From NCBI GenBank assembly GCA_947178145.1, contig CAMWXE010000039.1, forward strand, positions 1 through 48,577: a stretch of 48,577 nucleotides of DNA, read 5' to 3'. Below the pieces are notes generated by a model. The model saw only the letters and a program-made list of their open reading frames with translations, made no database searches and was not told the origin of the DNA. Shown one piece after another: positions 26,625 to 33,618 of this stretch. Origin of the DNA: an uncultured Lachnospiraceae bacterium (GTDB taxonomy: Bacteria > Bacillota > Clostridia > Lachnospirales > Lachnospiraceae). Positions within the stretch are counted from its first letter, which is position 1. Every line of letters begins with the position of its first letter. The position numbers were made by a program, and so were the translations under genes.

Positions 26625-27965
26625 TTAAACCGGAATCCGCAGCTCCTGCACAAAGAACGCATCCTTTATGTAAGTGCGCGCCATACAGTCCGGACAGCGG
26701 GATACCATCCTGCGGTAACTGGACAACCCCGTCCCGTGCCCCTTTCCCTTTGTGGTGTAACCGCCCTTTGTGAGCGCGCCGATGTCAGGCTGTTCATCAT
26801 AGTTGTTGGCGATCGCCATGTACAGCTCGCCTGCATCCTGCAATAAAACCACCCTGATCTGCCCATCCTCCTTTGCCGCCGCCTCGATCGCATTGTCCAG
26901 CAGGATTCCCTGGCATCGCAGCAGATCCTCCGTCGGCATTCTGCCGCCTGTCACCGGATTCATGATCTCCAGCGCAACCTGAATATGACGCTGCCGCATC
27001 AGATGCAGCTTCGTCGAGATCAGACTGCGCACCGGATAAATCTGAATATTGGACAATCCCTCCATCTGCCGGATCTCACTGCCCAGCTTTTCGTCGAAAT
27101 ATCTGCCAGTGCGCCGCATAAACTCCTGAATGGCTTCCACGTCCCCCTCCTGCGCGGAGAGCGCCATACCGGACAAAAGATTCGTAATATCATGACGAAA
27201 CGCACGAATTTCCCCCTGCAGTTCCTCCAGCAGCTCCATGTGTGCCTGCTGCTGCGCGATCGTCTCCTCCTGCGCCCTGACCTTATCCCTGCTCGCCGCG
27301 TACATGGCGCCAAACTGGATGCAGAACAGCGCAAACAGAATCAGGCAGAAACAGAGCAGGCCATATAAAAAATTGGTGGTCGCATCTGGAAAAAAGGAAT
27401 CCAGCAGGATTTTCAGGTTCGTCAGCAGGAAAAAAATCACCAGCGTAACCGCAGTCCGCACATGTCCTTGGAACAGGTGGGAAAAATACCGGGAAAATTC
27501 CGTCTTATTCAGAACAAACACAAACGCGCCGGCAAATACCAGCGTCAAGACATAAGGCAGCAGGAGCGATGTCGCCACATAGAGATACTTCCCGTCAAAT
27601 ACAGGCGAATAAGTCGTTGCAGCCGCCACCAGAAAGTCATATATTGTAAAAATCAGGAAATGGCCCAGCAGCGACGCCCCGAGCGCATTCGTCAGCGATA
27701 CATGGTACACCAGACGAAGTATCGTGCTGAGTATCAGCGCCACGACCAGCAGGCTCAGCGGTTCATACCAGACTGGCTCCTCCATGTCAATCAAAATGAT
27801 AAGGAGCATCGCTGCCCACTCGACCGCGCAATACCCTGCATAAAACACGAAATACCACCGCCACCGCAGTTTCTCCCCCGCCAGTGCCACTGTCGTCCAA
27901 TAAAAGGCAAGCGCATGCACTGCAAACAATACAAAGACAGCAAAGACCCTGAAATATAAAGGCAT
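26625..27965 (-). CDS. AgrC-like sensor histidine kinase
   Basis: Membrane sensor of 446 residues. The N-terminal half (about 1-215) has six hydrophobic segments. A coiled coil leads into a non-classical H box, FRHDITNLLSGMA, with the phosphorylated His, and the C-terminal ATP-binding domain has the N box (LLDNAIEAA) and the G box GKGHGTGLSSYRRMV. This is the GHKL-type kinase layout of AgrC and relatives. The start follows GGGGAGAGGTACAG. A consensus promoter at 28003-28031 drives it, and the LytTR regulator gene follows 32 bases downstream. Confidence 0.92.
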   Translation of the reverse strand: MPLYFRVFAVFVLFAVHALAFYWTTVALAGEKLRWRWYFVFYAGYCAVEWAAMLLIILIDMEEPVWYEPLSLLVVALILSTILRLVYHVSLTNALGASLLGHFLIFTIYDFLVAAATTYSPVFDGKYLYVATSLLLPYVLTLVFAGAFVFVLNKTEFSRYFSHLFQGHVRTAVTLVIFFLLTNLKILLDSFFPDATTNFLYGLLCFCLILFALFCIQFGAMYAASRDKVRAQEETIAQQQAHMELLEELQGEIRAFRHDITNLLSGMALSAQEGDVEAIQEFMRRTGRYFDEKLGSEIRQMEGLSNIQIYPVRSLISTKLHLMRQRHIQVALEIMNPVTGGRMPTEDLLRCQGILLDNAIEAAAKEDGQIRVVLLQDAGELYMAIANNYDEQPDIGALTKGGYTTKGKGHGTGLSSYRRMVSRCPDCMARTYIKDAFFVQELRIPV

Positions 27966-28002
27966 CTGTACCTCTCCCCTCTCTCACTTTTGTTATAATG
28001 AT

Positions 28003-28031
28003 ATTATAGAAATTCGCACAAATAATGTCAA
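28003..28031 (-). promoter_or_regulatory. Consensus promoter of the AgrC/AgrA-like pair
   Basis: On the minus strand a perfect TTGACA (28026-28031) and a perfect TATAAT (28003-28008) are separated by 17 bases, about 40 bases before the kinase start. The -35 box overlaps the apparent first codons of the truncated DUF4143 gene on the other strand. Confidence 0.8.
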
Positions 28032-28906
28032 TACACTCCGATTATCCATTAACCTTTGATGAGTACCTGAGCGCCGTGGACACATCCCTCTATGCCTATT
28101 ATTGCAGCATCGAAAAAAATCAGCAGATTGAAGACATTTTTCACAGTCGTCTTTTAGATGCATACAACACCTATCTCATTATCGGCGGCATGCCTGAGTG
28201 TTTTGCATCGTGGATTCAGCAGAAAAATCCTGACAAAATCTCCCACATTCAGGAAGAGCTTGTATCCGTTTATGAAAATGATTTTTCCAAGCATAACGGC
28301 AAAATCAACAGTGGCCGGATTCTCATGGTCTTTCGCAGTATCGTGACACAGCTTGCAAAAGAAAACGAAAAATTCATGTACAGCGCAGTCCGGGAAGGCG
28401 GAAGAGCCCGGGATTTTGAGGAAGCAATCGAGTGGCTGGTCTCCGCAGGAATACTCAACCGCTTATACAATGTATCAAAAGTCGAGCATCCAATCGCTGC
28501 TTTTGACGGGCTTGACTGCTTTAAACTGTTTGTGTTTGACACAGGTCTTCTCAAACATATGGCAGGAGTTGACAACCGCGCAATCCTTCTAAAGAGTGAT
28601 TATCAATTTAAGGGACCTTTGACCGAAAACTTCGTTCTTCAGCAGATCCGCAGCCAGTTTGACGCAGAACCGCGCTATTTTTCTGATAAGAGTGGTGAGC
28701 TTGACTTTGTCATTCAGCACGGCACGGAGATGATACCCATTGAAGTCAAGGGCGGCGAAGATAAGTCTGCGCCTTCCTTTAAGCGGTATGTCGCAGAGCA
28801 TCAGCCCGATCATGCCATTCGGTTTTCAAAGCGCAATTATCGAAAAGACGGCCTGATCACAAACCTGCCATTATATCTCGCCTGCAGAACAAAAGAATTA
28901 TTATAG
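28025..28906 (+). pseudogene. N-terminally deleted AAA/DUF4143 ATPase gene
   Basis: The reading frame of 293 codons has the DUF4143 C-terminal half of a widespread ATPase family: YPLTFDEYL, then IGGMPECF, then GRILMVFRSI and LKHMAGV, then a nuclease-like end (GELDFVIQ, IPIEVKGGEDKSA). In complete members about 170-200 residues containing an AAA_14 P-loop domain precede YPLTFDEYL; here only eight codons do. An in-frame stop lies at 28007 and there is no ribosome binding site. The apparent start codon is part of the -35 box of the opposite kinase promoter. The gene is almost surely non-functional as an ATPase, although the remaining frame is intact. Confidence 0.82.
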
Positions 28907-29115
28907 CCTGACCACCGTCTCAACCACAGGTTGAGTGGTTGTCAACCAATGATTACTTCACAAATCGGCCCAAATGCGGTATGCTTTTATCAACAGCTGC
29001 CAAACGACAATTCCAGATGCGCATTTTGAAAACACATTGCCGCAAAAAGGCAAAAGAAAAGTGGAAGTTTCACACAGGAAAAACGCGAAGGACAGCGTTT
29101 TTCATATCTATTGGA

Positions 29116-29136
29116 GCCGCTAAAGCGGCATGGAGG
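29116..29136 (+). promoter_or_regulatory. Leader hairpin and ribosome binding site of the HTH gene
   Basis: A perfect GCCGC-TAAA-GCGGC hairpin (29116-29129) ends two bases before GGAGG (29132-29136), which serves the ATG at 29144. The hairpin could affect ribosome loading. The rest of 28907-29115 shows only an AACCAC/GTGGTT palindrome near 28920 and no credible gene. Confidence 0.5.
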
Positions 29137-29143
29137 TATTAGT

Positions 29144-29869
29144 ATGCATGAAATCAAAGTGAGCGAAATGATCAGAAAACTCAGAACAGACAAGGGAATC
29201 AGCCAAGAAACGCTTGCTGATCTATGTGATGTGAGCATGCAGGCGGTCAGCAAATGGGAGAATGGTCAGTCCTGTCCCGATATCAGCTTCCTTCCGCTGC
29301 TTGCAGAGTACTTTGACGTGTCAATTGACTACCTGTTAACAGGCAGAAACAGCGCGGTCGAAAATACAGCCGATGATCTTTTCAAAAAACTGGCGGAACA
29401 GGATCTCAAAGACGATGTTCTCTATATCATCCAATACAGAAATGGAAAAATTCTCGACAAAAAACAGTGGGACAAGGAGCGGGCAGAAAATGCGGCTGAT
29501 GCCATACGGATTCAGTTTGATGATGAATTTGTACAGCTTTCGTCAGGACTTTCTATAGAAGTGTGGGGCGACGCCAATATGGAAGCGCTTGACGGAAATA
29601 TAAACCTGTCTGCAGGCGCAAACGTCAACTGCGGAACTGTACAGGGCAATATCAGTGCCGGTGCAGGTGTGAACTGCTCCATCGTGGAAGGAAATGTCGC
29701 TGCTGGAAACAGTGTAAACTGCGATACCATTGAGGGAAGCGTCTCCGCCGGAAACAGCGTGAGCTGCGATATCATTGAGGGAGATGCCTCCGCTGGAACT
29801 TACATCTCCTGCGATACGATAGAAGGCAGTGCAAAAGCTGGTACGCATATCGAATACAAACGGAATTAA
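29144..29869 (+). CDS. HTH (XRE) protein with bactofilin-like repeat tail
   Basis: Protein of 241 residues with an excellent ribosome binding site. The N-terminal XRE helix-turn-helix (about 6-62) reads LADLCDVSMQAVSKWENGQ and ends FDVSIDYLLTGR. A middle region (about 70-150) has a DUF-like acidic part. The tail, from about residue 150, has about five tandem 15-residue units of the form GNxxAGxxVNCDxIE, encoded by 45-bp units, and looks like a short beta-helix of the polymer-forming (bactofilin-like) kind. Such a tail could multimerise the regulator or sense a polymer. No target gene is evident; a terminator follows. Confidence 0.82.
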   Translation: MHEIKVSEMIRKLRTDKGISQETLADLCDVSMQAVSKWENGQSCPDISFLPLLAEYFDVSIDYLLTGRNSAVENTADDLFKKLAEQDLKDDVLYIIQYRNGKILDKKQWDKERAENAADAIRIQFDDEFVQLSSGLSIEVWGDANMEALDGNINLSAGANVNCGTVQGNISAGAGVNCSIVEGNVAAGNSVNCDTIEGSVSAGNSVSCDIIEGDASAGTYISCDTIEGSAKAGTHIEYKRN

Positions 29870-29877
29870 GTTCCGCC

Positions 29878-29925
29878 TGCACAGGATATTTCTTCAAAGA
29901 CACGGGTCAAAAAACGCAGGCAGAA
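29878..29925. repeat. Degenerate copy of repeat A
   Basis: The plus strand here (GCACAGGATATTTCTTCA, then CAAAAAACGCAG after 12 bases) resembles the reverse complement of 33-72 and the right-end copy near 48560-48577. The match is partial, so this may be an old copy or a shorter shared module. Confidence 0.4.
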
Positions 29926-29932
29926 CAGACTG

Positions 29933-29968
29933 CAGCGGCAGGATATTCATTCTATCCTGCCGCAGTTT
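29933..29968. terminator. Bidirectional terminator between HTH and GNAT genes
   Basis: GCGGCAGGATA (29935-29945) pairs perfectly with TATCCTGCCGC (29953-29963), followed by AGTTTCT. It lies between two convergent genes and probably serves both. Confidence 0.8.
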
Positions 29969-29989
29969 CTATTATCACGTCTGATCCAA

Positions 29990-30559
29990 TCACAAAGCCT
30001 TCTCAATCATCCAGTAATCATAATAAGCGATATTATACTCCCCAATCAGCGGTTCCTCCGATTTGGCAAAGCCCATTTTCTTTAATGCCTCTATCCTGTC
30101 AACCGCATAGACTGCTGCCTTGGTGGCGATCTTCGGACATGCAAACCAGTCATAAAACGGCTCCGTAATCAGTGCCAGAACATCACAGATAAACGCAGTC
30201 TCCTCATAACCCGTTCCTAAGTCCAGCCGCAGGATTCCGCAATTGTCATAAAAATCTGCTGCCCTGCGGTGAAACATCTCGATGGTCCCCGCCGCTTTTC
30301 CCTGCTTTTTGTCGATGATCGCAAAGCGCACAAACCCCTTGTAATCATGGTACTCTATCAGCCAGTACTTGATCGTGTTGACCATATCCTCCGTATTGCG
30401 GCAGTAAAAGTTGCTGCCGTGACAGTTGTCACTGTTAAAAAACGGCAGTGCAAATTTGTCCCCATAAACCTGCAGCAAATCGTCCGCGTCCTTATCCTCG
30501 ATCAGCCGGACCAGCAGCCTGTCATTCTCCAGCACGGGGCATTTTTCAAAAATATCCAT
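29990..30559 (-). CDS. GNAT family acetyltransferase (RimJ/RimL type)
   Basis: Protein of 189 residues with GGAGGAAAAGG before the chosen start; an ATG seven codons earlier lacks such a site. The N terminus has the RimJ-like opening CPVLENDRLLVRLIEDKDADDLL, and the middle has FVRFAIIDKKQGKAAGTIEMF, the central strands that precede acetyl-CoA binding. The usual QxxGxG/A loop is poorly conserved, so acetyl-CoA binding may be atypical. It is encoded 52 bases behind the WYL regulator on the same strand and may be co-transcribed. The substrate is unknown. Confidence 0.78.
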   Translation of the reverse strand: MDIFEKCPVLENDRLLVRLIEDKDADDLLQVYGDKFALPFFNSDNCHGSNFYCRNTEDMVNTIKYWLIEYHDYKGFVRFAIIDKKQGKAAGTIEMFHRRAADFYDNCGILRLDLGTGYEETAFICDVLALITEPFYDWFACPKIATKAAVYAVDRIEALKKMGFAKSEEPLIGEYNIAYYDYWMIEKAL

Positions 30560-30611
30560 CCTTTTCCTCCATTCTTGCAACGATTCAGTACCTTCACAGA
30601 ACTTTTATTCG

Positions 30612-31592
30612 TTACTCATTTTTTTCATAGTGTTTCTTCACCTCATCACAGGTCGCCAAAATGCGGTCTATGACACTCTGAGGCTCCAATATGGTTGCAT
30701 TGTTTCCAAAAGAAAGGACCACGCCATACCAATAGACTTCGCTTTCCGGGACACAAAACCGGAATTCAAAATCACCATTTTGATATTCCCTCGTGACTTC
30801 ACCGTTCAGGTATTCCCTGCACTTTGACCGTATCGACGCATGGCCGCGCAGCGTCACAGAGATCACTTTACGCTCATCCCGCAGCACAATATCGCGTTCC
30901 TCATGATTGACAGTATTCTCTTTTTCCAGTATTGTGATTTCTTCCATGCGGACCAGCTTGAACATGCAGTAATCCTGATGTCCGGGGTGAAACGCGATCA
31001 GATACCAGTTGTACCACTTGAATTCCAGCCGCACCGGTTCCACTTCCATCTGCTTAACTACATTCTCATTGTTGGTGTAGCGAAATGCAACTGTCCTCCG
31101 CTGCCTGATCGCATTTTCCAGAATCCTTATGGACTCGTTAATCCCCCGATCCTCGCTTGCCACACTGAAATCCAGTTGGACCGCGCGCGGGCAGAGAATT
31201 GCCTCTCTCCCCTGCCCGCGCGCCGACGATGCGCCGCTTTGGCGGCATATTTCCTCTGCATCAGCGTGCGCATAAACAGGCAGCAGCTTATCCATTGTCT
31301 GTTCCACACTTTTGTCTGCGTAGGCACTCAGCAGTGCGTAAAGCGCAGTGATAATGTGATCGTGGTCCTTACGGCTGATCACTTTCCTGTCCATGACATA
31401 CGTATCCATAATGCTGTACCCGCCGTCCGCCCCGCACGCTGACTGAATCGGAATCCCCGCCTGTCCCAGCGTCTCCATATCCCGCACGATGGTCCGCACA
31501 GACACCTCAAATTCTTCCGCCAGCTTCTGCGCGGAAGTCCTTCCGTGGCGCAGCAGATAATTCATAATGGCAATCAGACGGTCTATCTTCAT
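30612..31592 (-). CDS. HTH-WYL transcriptional regulator
   Basis: DeoR/YafY-type regulator of 326 residues. The N-terminal winged helix (about 1-60) reads IAIMNYLLRHGRTSAQKLAEEFEVSVRTIVRDMETL. The WYL domain (about 145-225) has VRLEFKWYNWYLIAFHPGHQDYCMFKL, with the ligand-contacting WYL triad as WYL, and a C-terminal WCX domain follows. WYL regulators respond to nucleotides or nucleic acids. The start follows AAAGGAGTAAACC. The upstream palindrome at 31665-31690 may be its operator or the terminator of the DUF1905 gene. Confidence 0.92.
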   Translation of the reverse strand: MKIDRLIAIMNYLLRHGRTSAQKLAEEFEVSVRTIVRDMETLGQAGIPIQSACGADGGYSIMDTYVMDRKVISRKDHDHIITALYALLSAYADKSVEQTMDKLLPVYAHADAEEICRQSGASSARGQGREAILCPRAVQLDFSVASEDRGINESIRILENAIRQRRTVAFRYTNNENVVKQMEVEPVRLEFKWYNWYLIAFHPGHQDYCMFKLVRMEEITILEKENTVNHEERDIVLRDERKVISVTLRGHASIRSKCREYLNGEVTREYQNGDFEFRFCVPESEVYWYGVVLSFGNNATILEPQSVIDRILATCDEVKKHYEKNE

Positions 31593-31657
31593 GGTTTACT
31601 CCTTTCCATGAACACAGCGGAACCACTCCTTTTCCACTTGTGCTCGTCTACATCCTA

Positions 31658-31690
31658 TCAAAAAAACTATGACACCATTATGTCATAGTT
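31658..31690 (-). terminator. Terminator after the DUF1905 gene
   Basis: On the minus strand AACTATGACA pairs perfectly with TGTCATAGTT (10 bp, six-base loop) and runs into seven T residues. It lies 28 bases past the DUF1905 stop and upstream of the WYL gene. Confidence 0.8.
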
Positions 31691-31718
31691 CCTTTATCAA
31701 AATCAATAAAATACTGTC

Positions 31719-32000
31719 TCATCGCTCTTCCACCACCATATGAACCTTATCCCCCGCGCCTTTTCCCAACTGCCCGCAGATACCTTTCAGCATGCCGATG
31801 ATGTAGATGACATTTCCATCCGAATCCTTTACGCCCATATTGACGATGCTCCCGTCATACGGAATCCCGTCAAACTCCGCGTGCACCCTGACACGTCCCT
31901 TTCCGAATTCATCCCGGATATTCCAGGGGAATATGACATAGGCGCCGCCCTTTTCGGGAATCTCGTAAATCACTGCGTCATATTCGTATTTCTTTCCCAT
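31719..32000 (-). CDS. DUF1905 family protein
   Basis: Small cytoplasmic protein of 93 residues. The whole sequence fits DUF1905: an N-terminal YEYDAVIYEIPEKGGAYVIFP, the GRVRVHAEFDGIPYDGSIVNMG strand pair, and LKGICGQLGKGAGDKVHMVV at the end. The fold resembles a small beta-barrel; its function is unknown. The start follows GGAGGAGTGACGAT. It is a single-gene unit. Confidence 0.88.
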   Translation of the reverse strand: MGKKYEYDAVIYEIPEKGGAYVIFPWNIRDEFGKGRVRVHAEFDGIPYDGSIVNMGVKDSDGNVIYIIGMLKGICGQLGKGAGDKVHMVVEER

Positions 32001-32222
32001 ATCGTCACTCCTCCAACAATGCCTGCGATTTTCTTCTTCATTTGGTTATCCTTTATTTCTGTATCCCCCATTACTTTCTTTCCTGTTTTTGTCCTGCTGC
32101 CCTTTCTGATTTGAGGTTGTCCAAGCCATCAACAAAAATGATAATTCATTGCTTTTAGCATAAAACAGTTGTCCTAAAGTCATTCGATATACCATACAAT
32201 AAACATATGGAGGGTTTTATTT

Positions 32223-32519
32223 ATGGTATATTGTCTGGGTCAACGTCTGCAGGAACAGAGACGTTTGAAAAATCTTTCACAAAAAGAAGTTGCCAAATCC
32301 ATCGGCGTCTCTGCGTCTATTATATCCAATTACGAGAGCGGGGAACGGACGCCCAGTGTTGAGATCCTGATCGCGCTCGCACGTCTCTTTCATTGCTCTA
32401 CTGACTATCTGCTCGGCTTTGACCGGATTGACAAGGATCAGCTGTTGGATGTCTCCATGCTGAATGATGAGCAGCGCAAGCTCCTGCAGCACTTTTTGTC
32501 GAGCATTGCCGCCACATAA
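32223..32519 (+). CDS. XRE family transcriptional regulator
   Basis: Single-domain helix-turn-helix protein of 98 residues. The HTH (about 6-62) reads LQEQRRLKNLSQKEVAKSIG, then SASIISNYESGERTPSVEIL, and ends in the STDYLLGF motif common to repressors of this type. The C-terminal 25 residues are short and helical, probably for dimerisation. The start follows GGAGGGTTTTATTT. A terminator follows at 32553. No target gene is apparent. Confidence 0.92.
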   Translation: MVYCLGQRLQEQRRLKNLSQKEVAKSIGVSASIISNYESGERTPSVEILIALARLFHCSTDYLLGFDRIDKDQLLDVSMLNDEQRKLLQHFLSSIAAT

Positions 32520-32552
32520 ATCTCCTTTCTTATCAGGTGTGTTCGCAAGCAC

Positions 32553-32586
32553 GGCTGCCAGTTTTAAACTGGCAGCCACTTTTATT
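32553..32586 (+). terminator. Terminator after the XRE gene
   Basis: GGCTGCCAGTTT (32553-32564) pairs perfectly with AAACTGGCAGCC (32566-32577) around one base, followed by ACTTTTATT. Confidence 0.85.
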
Positions 32587-32644
32587 CTGACGAAACCTGT
32601 GAAGTTCTTATGATGTGTACCATGTGGCAAAACTGCCTTTGACG

Positions 32645-33475
32645 CTAAAATACATAAGTAACTGCATTCTCTGTATCTGTGACCAGACTGCTCCCCTCAG
32701 GTTTTCTGGCCCGGACAATAACGACAAGATTCCCGCTGTAATTCTGCGGAACAAGAAAATTAGCAGATAATTCTGTATTTACTTCTCCGATCTGTGCTCC
32801 GTCATAGACAACAAATCTGCATTGCGTATAATCCGTACCATCCTGTGTGATCTTAAACTGATACATATTAAGACCATCCGGATTCTCTATTGTCTCCCAA
32901 TCATCAGAATCCATTGCGAGGAATCTGTAATTATATGTCGGCCACCACCTGGCATCGCCAGTATATTCACCGCCAATGTTCAGCGTTATCGACCGCCATT
33001 CATACCCTGGAACTGTATAGCGTGACAGTTCGTTCATATAGTCGAAGTCATCCTCCATCGTCTGCACCGTCATAATCTTCATCCCGTCCGGCGCCTCAAC
33101 GCCATCGGAATCTCCGTAATCAGAGTAATTGTCGCCATAACTCCATGTAGGCAGCTGATACACTGCTCCTGCTGCCCCAAGCACACCTTCTATGGGCAGT
33201 TCGTCATCCGGCAGCGTCTCAGACGTGGTGTCAGAAGGAATCTGTGCGTCCGGCGAATATGGCAGTCTCCCCTCGTTCTTTCCAAAAGTCACATAATGCT
33301 GGTACAGCGCATCACGTTCTGTTCCCAATACCGCGACAACATCCGGAGATTGCTCCGCGTAATACTCCGCATCAAACACTGCGCCGTCCGGCATGGTCTC
33401 GGGCGCTGCAAACGCCGTCATACTACTCCCCATACACATTGCTGTCATCAGGCATACCATTACTGTTCTCTTCAT
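32645..33475 (-). CDS. Secreted protein of unknown function, probable ECF sigma target
   Basis: Protein of 276 residues with a cleavable signal peptide (MKRTVMVCLMTAMCMGSSMTAFAA-type, predicted cut near residue 24). Residues about 30-70 (FDAEYYAEQSPDVVAVLG then LYQHYVTFGKNEGR) match a short repeat found in extracellular proteins of this group, which places the protein at the cell surface. The C-terminal half is beta-rich and unrecognised. The start follows GGAGGAAACAGAA. The upstream motif at 33565-33590 closely matches the one before the ECF sigma gene, so it is probably transcribed by that sigma factor. Confidence 0.78.
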   Translation of the reverse strand: MKRTVMVCLMTAMCMGSSMTAFAAPETMPDGAVFDAEYYAEQSPDVVAVLGTERDALYQHYVTFGKNEGRLPYSPDAQIPSDTTSETLPDDELPIEGVLGAAGAVYQLPTWSYGDNYSDYGDSDGVEAPDGMKIMTVQTMEDDFDYMNELSRYTVPGYEWRSITLNIGGEYTGDARWWPTYNYRFLAMDSDDWETIENPDGLNMYQFKITQDGTDYTQCRFVVYDGAQIGEVNTELSANFLVPQNYSGNLVVIVRARKPEGSSLVTDTENAVTYVF

Positions 33476-33564
33476 TTCTGTTTCCTCCTTGTTTTTCATA
33501 CATAATATTTATTCAAGCTGGTATATCACGCGTTCTTGTAATACGCCAGTTCTGTCTTAATAGA

Positions 33565-33590
33565 GAGACATTTCTTTCAAAAAGTTGCAC
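33565..33590 (-). promoter_or_regulatory. ECF-type promoter of the secreted protein gene
   Basis: On the minus strand GTGCAACTTTTTGAAAG (33574-33590) is followed by ATGTCTC. The AAC-T-rich -35 element and a GTCTC -10-like element resemble ECF sigma promoters. The 17-base -35 block is identical to the one at 35924-35940. Confidence 0.7.
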
Positions 33591-33618
33591 CCTTCGGCAA
33601 ATTTTTTATTTTTTATTA

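Noticed and set aside
25846..27965. Complete agr quorum-sensing locus
   Set aside because: Only kinase and regulator are present; the neighbouring small membrane protein has no AgrB or AgrD features.
28939..29142. 67-codon frame starting MSTNDYFTNRPKCG
   Set aside because: It has no convincing ribosome binding site and overlaps the leader hairpin of the HTH gene. It resembles a scrap of a zinc-ribbon protein too weakly to call.
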